A DNA stretch of 64,000 bases from Halichondria panicea (Eukaryota > Porifera > Demospongiae > Suberitida > Halichondriidae): the NCBI RefSeq assembly GCF_963675165.1, contig NC_087389.1, forward strand, positions 1-64,000, written 5' to 3'. Below are positions 45,092 to 57,831 of the stretch, in pieces. Made by a program: the position numbers and the translations under genes. The notes beneath the pieces were generated by a model that saw only the letters and a program-made list of their open reading frames with translations, was not told the origin of the DNA and made no database searches. The first letter of the stretch is position 1. Every line of letters starts with the position of its first letter.

Positions 45092-48006
45092 CATGTGGGG
45101 TGTGTGTGGGGAGGGGAGATCAACTCACTGTGGGTATCCACCAAACTCTAGTTTATCCTTACACGCCAGGTAGTTACTCAAGTCAGAGAGAGCGTGACAC
45201 AGGTTCACTAATGGGACCTGAAAAAATTAACTAGTTATAACTGGACAGCTATACCACTTCTGTGTATATCTGACACCTTGAGAATAGCAGCTTGGAGAAG
45301 GTGTGGCCAGAGGTTCGAGAACATCCCCACAGGTAGTGCCCCAGCGCTCTCGCCCACCAAAGCAGTGAGTCTAGGCTGGCTTATATCACACTGCACACTA
45401 GCCACACAGGCAGCCAAGTCCTAGTATCAGGGAGGTGCAATGGCACAATTATAGTATTCAATATTAGGGCGACAACAAAAAAATAATTACAAAAACTATG
45501 TACAATAATTTGTTTTGTATAGCAAATAATTATTTTATTGAGTGACTCACTTGAAAGGTCTTGTGTTTATTGTGTGCCATACCACTATGGTACCAGCCAC
45601 GCCCCCTTTCCCCGCCCCCTCGTGTGTGGGCGTATGCCATGACCCACCCTCTCTCCAGTAGGGGAAGCCCCTCAGCCTGCCAACCAATGGGCACACACTC
45701 GCCATAGCAACCTGCAATCGTAATACTGAGGAGATATTCTATAGCCTGGAGCACATACAGTGACGCGCGTGGAATCTATTGCAGTAGAATAATTTTTTCA
45801 CAGTTTTAATTTTCGGATGATGCTCTACAATTGAACCACTACACGGTATGTTAACAATAAGACATGGACCCACCATAGACATGGACTAACACTGGGTTTA
45901 GGTTGCTGCCTTTGAGAGCTCCTCTCTGGTAACACAGTGTCAGTGGGACTTGTGTACCATCCTGAGGGGTGGTGCAGTGTGTGTGTGGAGTGGGTGGTGC
46001 AGTGTGTGTGGAGTGGGTGGTGCAGTGTGTGTGTGTGGAGGGGGTGGGCAGTGTGTGGGCTTACTGTGCTGACAGCTTCTCTTCTCTCAATGCAGTAACG
46101 ATCATTTGATGGTGAGATCATGTGTACACTGGCTGTCTGTGTTCCCTTGTCCCCTGTGGGGGGTGGTCCTGCTATGTGTGTAGCTGTGGGGGGTGCTGTG
46201 GGTGAGGAGAACAAGACAGGCCATTCGGAACAGTTGTAGTGACCCCCACCACCTTTGACCTCAGTGAACTGGTCTCCAACCTGCAGGACCAACAATGACA
46301 ATAATATAGCTCAAATGAGCGCTCACTAAAATCTGCTTGTGTTCTGGATAGAGGGCGGCCACTATTGGAGCACCCTCCTTCAAGCAATAGAGTAGCAATC
46401 CACCGCTATATAACTCGAGGTCAAGTAGCACAGTCTGTAGAACAAGATGAGCACTAGCTAGCATACTCTGACCACATAGCTCATATTCTTTTAGAGAACT
46501 TCAGTCTCATCATATATATATATATACATAGGCATGTCAAGGGCTACTCTTATTATTGTGACATTACATAGGCGCTACAAATGCATATAAATAATGTTAG
46601 ACACTGTTTTAAGTGTCTAGGGAGTGATGTACTACAAGTCATGGACACGTACAAAACAATGTCATTGGTGCGCAATTGTTGGACATCAACCTACGTAGTA
46701 GTGCCATCACTACGTTCGGTTGGGCTTCTAAGTCATGCAGAAACGTCCTTATAAGGCAGGGTTTCATACAGGATTTTTTGCTAGGGGGGGGAAACCTGCC
46801 AACCTTTGGTTGGCAGGTTTCGGTCGGCACAACGTAGGGGGATCCGGGGGCATCCTCCCCTGGGAAAATTTGAAAAAACGGTGCTTTGTGGTGCATTCTG
46901 GTAGATTTTAGTGGGCATTTGCTGGTGTTTACTACTCTCACCTGTAAAAACCACTTTACACCTAACTAATGACATCATAAGTTGGGGAATTGTCAGGGGG
47001 GGAAACTTTGTCTAGGGGGGGAAATCTCGGGGTTCCCCTACCTCTGTATGAAACCCTGTAAGGTCATTGTGTTTGGACATTTGGTAATGTATGTAAGGAG
47101 GAGGCTCACCCCCTGTGGTGGTTGGTAGTAGTGTGTCCAGGAGCTTGGTTGATGGCTAGCAGCAATCATCACCTTGACACAGTGTGTGAAGGAGGGCTGG
47201 TGATATGTGGAGGAGGGCGGGTGATATGTGGCGGAGGTACCTTGTAATAACAGCCACTGGGAGCATTGGTGAGGATGTAGAATATATCATTATGACCATG
47301 CTCCATGTAGTACTCCACTCCCTCTTCTCTTGGCCGCACAAGCAGCGGCTCACATGATCCAGTCTGGGCATCTAGTGTCCTCATGACATGCACCTATAGT
47401 AGAGTACAGTATATCAGGAGTGCCCCACTCAGTGTGTGTGTGTGAGTGTGTGTGTGGGGGGGTGTGTGTGGGGGTGTGTGTGTGTGTGTGGGGGGGTGGG
47501 TGTGTGGGTGTGTACCACCTCAGAGTCTGTTCTTGTGTTAGAGTTGATGGTGACAAATTGACCATCTCTTGTCAGCGCCACATCTAGAGTGGAGCTGTAG
47601 GGGTTAATAGAGTATACAGAGAGTGAGGGGTTAAACCACTTGCCTTGCTAATGTCTCCTCATACAATAACTTGTGCTGTGTCGTGTGTTTAGTGTATAGC
47701 CACGCTTGGAATGGACGACCATTACTGGCACACTTGGTGTAGACTGCAACACTAGAGCTCAAGGGAACTACAAGAGCACAGTCAGTGTAAGCATAGAGAG
47801 AGTAGTAACTCTATCTATGGTGTAAAGAGAGGTGATAATGAGAGCAGCTCACTGAAGGAGAATGCCTGGGGTACATGATGCCTGGAGAGGAGGGGGTAGG
47901 CTGTCTCGTGATGGACACTGGGAGGACATCTCTCACTGGCTGCAAGTATCTCTCTGTATAACCTCCACTGAAACACTGCAGAGCTCCTCCTCAGTAGTCC
48001 TTTCAT
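44248..48006 (-). CDS. PREPL: Prolyl-oligopeptidase family serine hydrolase, PREPL-like
   Basis: Fourteen exons: 47853-48006, 47644-47767, 47519-47594, 47241-47393, 47110-47172, 46327-46434, 46065-46280, 45874-45961, 45551-45711, 45277-45420, 45129-45217, 44907-44970, 44351-44521, 44248-44304. The product is 555 residues. The N-terminal half is propeller-like (EGVEYYMEHGHNDIFYILTN). The C-terminal alpha/beta hydrolase has DGTQVPLTLCYQRG, VYGCYGECVP, ERGWVMAYAHTRGGGERG, nucleophile GESAG, Asp in SRNDEVIPF and His in VHGHHDNGD. LRPQDYPAVYVRASRNDEVI matches PREPL better than POP or oligopeptidase B. It is shorter than human PREPL (638-727), so part of the propeller may be reduced or a 5' exon missed. 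PREPL is a cytosolic (thio)esterase-like enzyme. The intron at 47595-47643 needs a GC donor. Confidence 0.85.
44555..44868. mobile_element. MITE-like copy B in PREPL intron
   Basis: Bounded by CTCTTTCAGCTGTCATAACTT and AGTTATGGCTGTTGAAAGA, inverted repeats with one or two differences. It fills most of the intron between exons ending 44907 and 44521. Confidence 0.75.
44973..45090. repeat. (TG)n/(GCGT)n microsatellites
   Basis: TG runs with a (GCGT)n segment occupy the intron between PREPL exons 45129-45217 and 44907-44970. Confidence 0.9.
46757..47058. mobile_element. hAT-like MITE in PREPL intron
   Basis: A 302-bp element with ends CAGGGTTTCATACAG and CTGTATGAAACCCTG, perfect 15-bp inverted repeats. 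TAAGG is found immediately outside both ends, a 5-bp target duplication. CAGGG tips resemble hAT elements, though those normally make 8-bp duplications. It contains a G-run pair around AAACCTGCCAACC / GGTTGGCAGGTTT and no coding capacity. Confidence 0.8.
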
Positions 48007-48103
48007 AGCTATCGTACCAGAGGTCGTTAATTCAAACCATTAAGATCTTGATTATTTTAGTAGCTTATCAATTTGACGATCTTTACCATTAGTTTACAAA
48101 AGA
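48007..48103. promoter_or_regulatory. Bidirectional PREPL / TMEM41B promoter region
   Basis: The divergent start codons are 97 bp apart. The region is AT-rich (TTGATTATTTTAGTAGC) with no clear TATA box. Inference from layout. Confidence 0.6.
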
Positions 48104-49109
48104 ATGGTTGTTTCAAGGTCTAACATGAGCAGTCCTGACAAGGAGAGGTCTCCCTTCAAGACTCTATTAGTAGTGGCTGTCGTGTTTTTATCCTCTGCCT
48201 TCTCTCTGGCTGTATTGTTCCGCAGCTTTCCTCCACTAGATGAGTAAGTGTTCACATACTGTGTCCATCCCTCGACTAGCTATTGTACCCCAGGTATGAC
48301 TGGGAGAGAGTGAGACTGCCATTGACATTGGATGATGCTAAAGATCTTGGAGAACTGTTCTCAAGGCTGAAGGAGACACACTACACAACTGTCCTCTGTA
48401 CAGTCGCTGTCACTTATATATTGTATCCTCACCACATTGTACCCCTAGCTTCACACTAGTATCTGTTACGTCCTTAATGCCACTCAGTCTACAAACATTT
48501 GCTATTCCCGGCAGTATCTCTCTGACTATATTGTCTGGCTACTTGTTTCCTTTTCCTGTGGCCCTACTGCTTGTGTGTACAGTGAGTGGCCCTACTGATC
48601 TAATGCATATCTCCCATACCTTGTCCAGTGCTCAGCTACTGGGGCCACCTTCTGTTACCTCCTCTCCTCTTTGCTGGGTGAGGGCCTACTACTCAAGTAC
48701 TGTACCAATAGAATCACCACGTGGAGGACACAGGTGTCTGACCACCAACATGACATGCTCTGGTATATACTATTCCTACGCATCACACCGTTCCTGCCCA
48801 ACTGGTTTATCAACCTTGCAGCCCCGTTAGTGGGTGTTCGACTAGCACCCTTCTATTGGGGTACATTCCTTGGTAAGTAACTACCCTCACACACTACACA
48901 CCACACACTACACACACCACCCCCTCACTACACACACAGGTGTGGCTCCACCCTCCTTCTTGTTCATACGAGCTGGGACTGCATTATATGAACTAACCAC
49001 AACCACTGGACACATGTCATGGAGCTCTCTAGGTCTCCTCTGTCTAATGGCCATCATCTCATTAGCTCCAGTGCTAGCTAGGAGGTGCCTTAAGAAAAAA
49101 CTATTCTAG
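48104..49109 (+). CDS. TMEM41B: Transmembrane protein 41B (VTT/DedA lipid scramblase)
   Basis: Five exons (48104-48243, 48294-48422, 48488-48581, 48629-48872, 48940-49109) encode 258 residues. A first membrane segment (TLLVVAVVFLSSAFSLAVLF) is followed by TYIFLQTFAIPGSISLTILS, YPFP-like LFPFPVALLLV and ATGATFCYLLSSLLGEG. The VTT signature is FLRITPFLPNWFINLAAPL and GTFLGVAPPSFLFIRAGT. LQTFAIPGS and LPNWFIN favour TMEM41B over TMEM41A. The human protein is an ER scramblase needed for autophagosome formation. The stop codon is only 73 bp from the stop of the convergent neighbour, so the two 3' UTRs must nearly touch or overlap. Confidence 0.96.
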
Positions 49110-49182
49110 CCTCTTATTTAATATCATTCATTTTCAATTCTGTTTATATAATAAAATGACATGTTTGTGGAGTATACTATAG

Positions 49183-52100
49183 TTATTCAGTTACTGTTAG
49201 AGATGTCTTGATGATGAAGGAGTGGTGTTGACAGGAGCTATTACGAGGAGCTAGCCAAGCAGGATAATAACGCAGCTCATATAATCCAGCATCTCCAGGG
49301 ACCTGCATGGTTGCGGTGATTATAATTAGTTGGATACCACACTACAGTAATGACTCACTCTGAGTTGTTGTGTTCCATCGGTCATGCCTTGTTCATTAAT
49401 CACCTCCGAGAGACGGTAACTACCAAACTTTGTGAACACACCTACACAACACATAGTGTATATAATTAGCTAATGGAGGCATAGAACATTACAGATTCTG
49501 TCATTCTTTGATGCTCTAGAAAGTGACCAAGTGATAGTAGTGGTTCCATTTACTGGTAGAGTGTGTGGGTGGACAGAGAGGCGTGAGGAGGTGTAGGCAT
49601 CACGAGGCAATCTGTAGTAGCTAATGGAGTGAGAGGACACCGTGTTGAGAGCCACCTGCATAATTATAGGGGATAGAGTACCCCCACACACACACACACC
49701 CACGCACACACACCCACACACACACACACCCACGCACACACATACATACCTTGAGAGAGTATGGGACTCCTAACTCTAGATCAACCATTGCATACACTCT
49801 AACAGAACTGCCATAATTCTCTCTCCTCAACAGCTCTTGTTCTCCTCTATGGTACCTCTGCAACAATGACAGTGCTAGTAGCTACACGCATCACATGAGG
49901 TGCTGGGGGTACCTTAGCATAATAGGCAGCAGACATTAGAGCAGCAGGACTTAACAAGATCTCTTCAGTCTCAATACCGTAGGGACATGCTCGGAACATC
50001 AACACACCTTCATCATTCTGAAGGGTACTATTAATAAACATGAGGTGCATGCATATTATTGACTCACATAGAAGAGAGCAGCTTCAGTCCTCCTTAAAGA
50101 ATGAACATCATCTGCTGTCATGTACAAGACCAACTCTTCACTCCAATCAATCTCGCGCTGTTCCCTGGTTACCAACTGTAGAGGGGGGTTCCCCTACAAG
50201 CAGAGCAATATCATGGGTAATAACGCCCACACCACAGCCTCACTTGCTCCACTCTTATAGAGGCAGACCCACTATCACACACACACACCACCCTCAAGTG
50301 TAGTGGTTGGGGTAGAGAGAAGTGAGCTCTCTGTCTGTCCTCGCCATTCACAGCCAGATCCCCTGAACACACACACATTCACTAGCACACACACATACAC
50401 ACACACACGTACCTGCAACTGCAATGGCTGCTCGCAATGAAAGTACGAGATCTGATCTTTGCACAACAGGAAAGCAACATTTTTCAATAAACTCTCGACT
50501 TCCGTTCACTGCTATCCAATTACTATCACATCTGTTCCATTGACCACCTACACATGTACACAAAAGCGGACTCTGAAGTTAGCTGTCAAAACATACTACA
50601 TAATAGATATGCTGGCCCTTCAAAGTTAGCTCCACAGCTTTTGTTGAGAGGCCAGCTATGTTATCAGTATGGGACACTATTCCATAAACTGCTCTCACCT
50701 TTGCTCTTGTACTCAGTGTACATGTCTCTGACAAGGATGTCTGTTGGACTGCTATTGCTGACCATGAATGTTGTAGTGAACAGGTTGTTCCACTTCCCTG
50801 CATGCACACATACAACTTATACACAGTGAAGTACGTACATATATCAACCACCCACCATTGGCCATTCTGAGCAGACTGGAGTTGACTGTTACACACTCCA
50901 TTTGAGTGAGAGAGATAGGAAACTCCCTGCATGTGTACATGTGGCAGTACAATGTACTAAGTATACTACACACAACCAGCACTGTTATAATGATGGTGTA
51001 CTCTCACGGGTCATTCTTGTGTGTGGTGTAGTTGTTCCTCCTGCCCAGAGAATGGTCTACTCCTGGCTCAAGTACAGGCCCTCTCATCATGTCCTCTGAC
51101 ACTGGATAATCAACCTACAGTCATGCATCATTACAATATCCAGTGATAAATCATAATTATTTGAACGGCCATAACTTGAGTTCTGTTGGTCCAATAAACG
51201 TTAATTTATGAGAAAGGCCTTTCATATGATGTGCTAAAATCAAAAGTTTTATATTTTCAACAAAATATACCATGGGGCCATGCATAATTTATAGTCCATA
51301 ATAAATAGCACATGGTCCTTTCCTGAAAAAAGGAAATTATGGACCGTTCCAAATTTTTTTACATTTGAACATACAATCAGAAAGAACTCTTTTTAAGCCT
51401 TCAGAAAATCATTAAATTTGGACCATCAAAACTCTAGTTACAGAGCCAATGTTAACTCTAGTGCTATCAAAATGAGTGCATGCAATAATTATCATGAGTA
51501 TAACGTGTGTAGAGAGAGAGCACCTTAGCTACTGGGGGAGTGGGGTCAGATAGCGTCTCTATAGAGCCAGGTTTGAACTTCTCTCCAGAGAGAACCAGTT
51601 GCAGTCTCTTGACTAGAGCGCTCTTGTAACCAGCTGCTTTGAGAGACACAGTGATGGCTGTATACACGTGGAGGAGGTAGGTAATCACATTAATATAGTA
51701 ACTATATAAGGAGACTCACATTTGGCCACTGTTTTGGCTGACTGTAGACTGACACTTAGAGCCCATCCATTGTCACTACATTTCCTGATTATGTCACTGT
51801 TCTGAGACTAAAAAATCCAAAAGACACATTTTTCTCACTCTCAAAGTTCCAGGAACAAAACTAAAGATTGACATCAAATAATTACCTTACATTCTTGTAG
51901 TTGACAAAAAGAGAATTCTTTGTAGACGAGAGGCTGCTCTCTTGAATAGCCCACAATCACATACACCACTCCCTGGGCTGAGAGCCCGACCTGAGGCATA
52001 ATATACATGCAGCTATAGCTAGTATGCAGTGTCAGTAATATTACCTGCCCCCATTCACAGGCCTGGCTGACTGGGTCCAGAATATCCACTGACAACCAAA

Positions 52101-52950
52101 TCTCCTGAGCATCCAGTAACTGCACAGAGACGAATAATGCCGTTTGCCCAGAATGTTTGAAGTGCATGGTGGCTTATTTTCCACAAATTTTCCTTTTTTA
52201 TTGGGCCTAAGAGGTATTACCAACCACCACCATGCACCAACCAATGTGCGTGGACACATCATTGAACATGCACGATACTATTAAACTCACCAGTGTGTTC
52301 ATGTATAGGTAGTAGCCGACATAGGTGTAGTTAGTGTGCTGCTTGGGAGTATGCCATCCCTGCCTGCAGCCTGGCACTCTCCACACAAGACCTCTGCTCT
52401 TGACTGGAACCTCACAGCAGGTCAACACATACTTGTTCTCCCGCACAAACTTCAGCTCTCCATAATGGTAGATACAACTGCACGCTATAAATGCACATAA
52501 TAATTGTCATCAATTTCAACAGTACCTTTCTCTTACGTGAGTTCTCCTGAGCTCTAAACCTCTCACAGCACTGAACACAAACGGCATTAAACAAAGAAAT
52601 CTTCTTTTTCCGAGCTGGAAAGGACCTCACTCGAGGTTTTGGAATAAGCTCATAGTCAGGAGAGTCTTCTGGTAGCATCTGTAGAAGAGCATGCAGTGCA
52701 TGCTAACAGTCTATAAGAATAGCTCACCATGTCTTCATAACTGAGAGTTCTCCTGGAGCTGCTGCGATGCCAGGGGGAGAAGCTGCTGCTGCTCTCCAGG
52801 GATATCACTCTGTTCTCCAATGACTGCATCACAAACAAAGTATGCAACTAACATTACATGCAGTAACCTCACAATCAGTCTTCTTTCAATCCTGCTCATC
52901 AAACTAGTCATGAGGATCTCAAGATGTCTGGTCTGCTGTTGCTGCTCCAT
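49183..52950 (-). CDS. Unrecognised multi-exon protein
   Basis: About 15-17 short exons on the minus strand with good GT...AG sites. The start is at 52950 (MEQQQQTRHLEILMTSLMSR) or at 53028 in the same frame; the last exon is 49183-49302. Recognisable exon texts in order: SLENRVISLESSSSFSPWHR; SPDYELIPKPRVRSFPARKK; CSCIYHYGELKFVRENKYVL; AQEIWLSVDILDPVSQACEW; KSALVKRLQLVLSGEKFKPG; YPVSEDMMRGPVLEPGVDHS; SNWIAVNGSREFIEKCCFPV; DWSEELVLYMTADDVHSL; TTTITWSLSRASKNDRI; VPGDAGLYELRYYPAW. The last two look like a small beta-sandwich (ITWSL...GLYELRYYP). I see no signal peptide, membrane segment or catalytic motif. I do not know the family. An intron holds MITE-like copy D (about 51160-51445). Confidence 0.6.
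51160..51445. mobile_element. MITE-like copy D
   Basis: Starts TTGAACGGCCATAACTTGAG and ends near CAAAACTCTAGTTACAGAGC. The body has the family's TTTCAGAAAATCATTAAATT segment. It is a more diverged copy inside an intron of the unrecognised gene. Confidence 0.55.
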
Positions 52951-53018
52951 TTTGCAGCTCTTCTGTGAGAATCCAGACCCATGCACTAAACTTGTATTTT
53001 CACTGGGTTTTGGTGTCC

Positions 53019-53063
53019 TCGAATCCAAGCCGCTTTGAACAAGCGACTTTGATTCGAGGAAAT
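53019..53063. promoter_or_regulatory. Dyad in divergent promoter
   Basis: CCTCGAATC...GCTT-tgaac-AAGC...GATTCGAGG forms an interrupted palindrome between the minus-strand gene's start and the NABP start at 53126. The CCTCGA word is also part of repeats near 30711, so this could be a repeat remnant or an operator-like site. Confidence 0.5.
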
Positions 53064-53125
53064 GATTGCGTGGTTAATTCCAATAATAGCCGCGGCCACT
53101 TCGTCATAGGGTGTTATATTTTTCC

Positions 53126-53860
53126 ATGATGGCTGAGGGCCTCAAAACAACTTCTATCTTAGACTTGCGTCCTGGTGTCAAAAATGTGACATGTTCTTTC
53201 ATCGTGATTGACAAGGGTTAGTAGTGACAAGGGATAGTAATGGAGGGGTGGTGGGATTGGGCCCATCTAATTATCAGTATTTCTCTCTTGTAGGTACGAC
53301 CAGTCAGACCAAGGATGGGAGTGTAGTGAGAAAGTGTAGAGTGGCCGATGCATCTGGATCCATTCTGTTCTCCCTCTGGAACGAGCAAGCTGCCGCCATT
53401 GAAGAAGGGGACATACTGAGACTTATCAAAGGGTACACATCTTACTAGTACATGTATGTGTGTGTGATAGTGTGTGTGTATATACATATACAGATATGCC
53501 TCGCAGTGGAAAGGCTCTATGGTGCTCTACAGTGGCAAATATGGGATATTGGAAAAGATAGGAGAGTAAGAAATGGCTCCTGTACTGAGTGTGTGTGTGA
53601 GCTATATTCTCTGCAGGTTTACAATGGTTTACAGTGAGGAGCCAGACATGAGTAACAGCAGTCTTGACTTTGGGCAGGCCCTCCCTGGACAAAGAGTCAG
53701 AGCTGATGATCGATTGCCCCTCCCAAACAGGAATGGCAGTAACAGCACACAACGATCAGAGCCCTTCTACTCAGACACACACTCTCCCCACAGAACACAC
53801 AATCACAAGGAACAATATACTTCCTCACATCATCACAGACCCTCCACTAGCTACAGCTAG
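53126..53860 (+). CDS. SOSS complex subunit B / nucleic-acid-binding protein (hSSB1-like)
   Basis: Four exons (53126-53216, 53294-53432, 53494-53565, 53617-53860) encode 181 residues. The OB fold reads LDLRPGVKNVTCSFIVIDKG, TSQTKDGSVVRKCRVADAS, SILFSLWN, EEGDILRLIKGYASQWKGS, LYSGKYGILEKIGEFTMVYS and closes with SEEPDMS. This follows human NABP1/NABP2 (SOSS-B), which bind single-stranded DNA at double-strand breaks with INTS3. A low-complexity His/Ser/Thr-rich tail follows, as in vertebrates. The single sponge gene probably predates the NABP1/NABP2 split, so no number is assigned. Confidence 0.94.
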
Positions 53861-54060
53861 TAGGGTCTATAATTATTATAATTTTATGGTTGTCTCAATT
53901 CACTTTTTCTTTGACCACTCAACAAATTTAAAAACACCACATACATACATACACTATGCCTAGCTTGTGTGCAGTACAATAGACCTGCGCTGACAACAGG
54001 TGATTACACAAATCAGGATAACACAAAGACAACCTTGCAGAGAGAGCATGCATGCAATTA

Positions 54061-54982
<922 letters not shown>

Positions 54983-55273
54983 CCTTAGCGTGTGTAGTGG
55001 TACAGCTATCAATAGAGACTCTTTGAAAGTATCATGAATCGACTAGCTAAAGAGGTGCCTCAGTTCTCGTGACTTTGAGTGTCACATGACAATCACATAA
55101 TAAGGATTGAGTGGGTGGGTGGAGACACCACGCCCCCAGACTTAGTTCCCCGAATTTACAGCAAAATTTTGACCCCCCACGACAGTAACCACGGGTTTTT
55201 TATATTTGTACCCCCAGAACGTACAGGGTCCTATAACAGTTTCTTCTAAAGACGACCTTTCCCTACTTTCAAT

Positions 55274-57699
55274 ATGGCTACTAGTTTGCCTCACAAGAAG
55301 CTTTACCAGTTCAACCCGCGCGAGGTAGCGGAGGAGCTATGTCTGTTAGATGCAGACCTTCTGCGGAGGATCTTACACACTGAGTTAGAAGGAGGTGTGT
55401 GGATGAAGAAGGATAAGGTTCGTTGATCTATGTCTATGGTTGATCAAGCATACCAGCTGAGTGCATTAGCTAGCCAGCCTTCAGTTAGCTAGCTATGCTT
55501 GCGCTGTCAACCATACGCACAACAGAGGTTTATACACTGTAACCCCCCTCCCAGAAACATGCTCTAGCCCCTAACGTCATGGCGATGGTGGGCATGTTTA
55601 ATCAACTGGCTCTCGTTATACCAACTGAGATTCTGTCAGAGACCACCTCTCATGCAAGGGCAAAGGTCATCGCTGCCTTCATACAGGTACACACACACAG
55701 ACTGTTTTAATACTAGTATAGTTTCATCACTTCGATGTGTGTAACATGATTGTTTGTTTGTGTGTGTGTAGGTTGCATCCAAGTGTGCGTCTGTCCACAA
55801 CTATAACTCTCTCAAGGCAGTACTGGCAGGGCTACAGTGTACACCTATCTTCAGACTTAACAAATCATGGAAGGACGTTCCCTCTAAGAGGAGAAAGTAA
55901 GTGCCACCATATTAGTACCTACAAACAATCATGTTGACACCACGACCTCTCCTTGTGTGTGCAGGCGTTTCCAGGTACTCACTCAACTAATGTCAGAGGA
56001 GCATAACTGGCTTGACTATCGCAAGGAGCTACAATCCAAGATGGCATCTAATTCTTCCTTTATTCCCTTCCTTGGAGTGTACCTATCTGATGCTGCCATG
56101 TCTCAGGAAGCTAGTTCCCTGGCTCAAAGATTTGGGAGACCACACCAAGACAGGAGGAGGAGCAGTAGTGCACTGTATGATACCTACGCCATCTTAGAGC
56201 CCATCACTATTCGACACAGACTAGAGAAACTACGCAGTCTCAACTCTGTGGAGGGCCAAGAAGGTGAGTAACCACAGGGAGAGCTACTGTTGTGGGCTGT
56301 GTGTGAATAATTTAATTAGCCTAAACCCATAGGCTGTATAATTATAAAGATATCTGGGAGTGGCTTAGTGGTTAGGGTGGTGGCTTCGTAGATCATATGA
56401 TAGATAAGGCGCTGGTTCGATTCCCTCTTGGGGGACTTTTCTTCATTTCTTTACAAATCAATAAGTAATTTCCCTAACGTTTGAATGCATCACACTCCTG
56501 TCAAGTACATAATCAAGTTGGGGCGTCGCCCGGTTTCTGTGAAATCTAGCCTGCCAAAACTGTTGTGATCTTATGCTTCTGTAGCATAGATAATTCTGAC
56601 ACTGACATTATGCCCCATCTATCTCTCCTCTACAGAAGTGGATCATGGTGGTACTTCGTTCTCCACTCAGTCTGACAGTGATCATGAGGATGACACAGAC
56701 TCATTCCATTCAGCCAAGAGCAGCTTCTCCCCTGCTAAGCCACGCCCCCTCCCCTTCCCTATACGATCACATCCTCAGACAGTCACAGAATGGGACGTCA
56801 CTGAATGGCTAACACGTGCAGGGCTGCAAGATTATGCCCAAAGCTTTGTTGATAATGGTTACGAGACTGTGGAGTTGTGTGCCAACCTCACGGGGAGGGA
56901 CTTGACTGGTATCGGAGTAACTAATAAGCAACATCGCAGCCTCTTACACGCCCACTCCAGGAAATTATTGGCACATGACTGCTGTCCTATTCTAGCTCAA
57001 CCTATTCCTAATCCCAAGGTTGTCAAGGGCAACGACCTCTCTGGCAGCCTAGAGTGTTTAATGAATGCGGTGAATCATGACTCACATAACGATCATCTTA
57101 TGAGCAAGTCATCTAGTCTACGCTCACTCGAGGCTCCACCCACTCACAAGCGTACTCTCTCTGACATGCCAGTAACTACTGCGATGCTCTCCATTGGCAA
57201 AGAGTCCCACAGAAGAATCAACTCTGATACCAGCTCTGACCATGTGCACAGTTTTACTGGACTCCCTCCCCAACTTCCTCTACACAGTCAAGCCTCCTGT
57301 CATGTCTACTCACCCAACAAGGCTGCTAAAGTTGACTCCTCACCCCTCAGAGAGACGGCTTCTACTAAACTCAAGAGCTGGCTGTCTGATCATCATCATC
57401 AGAAAGTGACGTTCCCTTTAATCAGGAAGAAGAGCAGCAAAGGGATGGTACACACATCTTCATCTCCAGTGCTAACCCATCGCCCTCGTCGCAACAGCAG
57501 TGGCACTGTCCCATCACAACTAGCAGCACACGAATCAACACACCCAAGCAACTTACTGTCAGCCTATAAGTTGCTGAGTCTAGGTTGCACGACTGGACTA
57601 GTGAGTAACACAGCACTGAGGCTGGTCATCACCAAGGCACCGCACAACACAGAGGCACAAAACTATAAACTCTCTTATCAACTGGAAACTGACTCTTAG
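55274..57699 (+). CDS. RasGEF-domain protein with SAM domain
   Basis: Five exons (55274-55417, 55555-55686, 55772-55896, 55965-56263, 56636-57699) encode 587 residues. Residues ~10-225 are a Ras guanine-nucleotide exchange (CDC25) domain: NPREVAEELCLLDADLLRRI, GGVWMKKDKKHALAPNVMAM, YNSLKAVLAGLQCTPIFRL, VLTQLMSEEHNWLDYRKEL and SFIPFLGVYLSD. Residues ~282-345 form a SAM domain (WDVTEWLTRAGLQDYAQSF, LTGRDLTGIGV). A Ser-rich linker leads to a C-terminal block, LLSAYKLLSLGCTTG...APHNTEAQNYKLS, shared with the next gene. I see no N-terminal REM domain, so the Ras/Rap/Ral target is uncertain. Confidence 0.88.
56345..56445 (+). ncRNA. tRNA-derived sequence (SINE head or pseudo-tRNA)
   Basis: GGGAGTGGCTTAGTGGTTAG contains a perfect A box (TGGCTTAGTGG), and GGTTCGATTCC downstream is a perfect B box, with TTTT soon after. 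The acceptor and T stems do not pair properly, so this looks like a tRNA-derived SINE or decayed tRNA in the RasGEF intron rather than a working tRNA gene. Confidence 0.5.
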
Positions 57700-57831
57700 C
57701 CAATTATTGCATTTATTATTGTGCACAAGAGTTGTTGTCCATTATAGTAATAACATTATTCATTGACTTGATAAGTATCCATGGAATGTGCTAGCTTAAT
57801 TATAATTATAAAAGTTGTAGTTTGAAAAATT

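Noticed and set aside
56345-56445. Functional tRNA gene
   Set aside because: A and B boxes are good, but acceptor and T stems do not pair.
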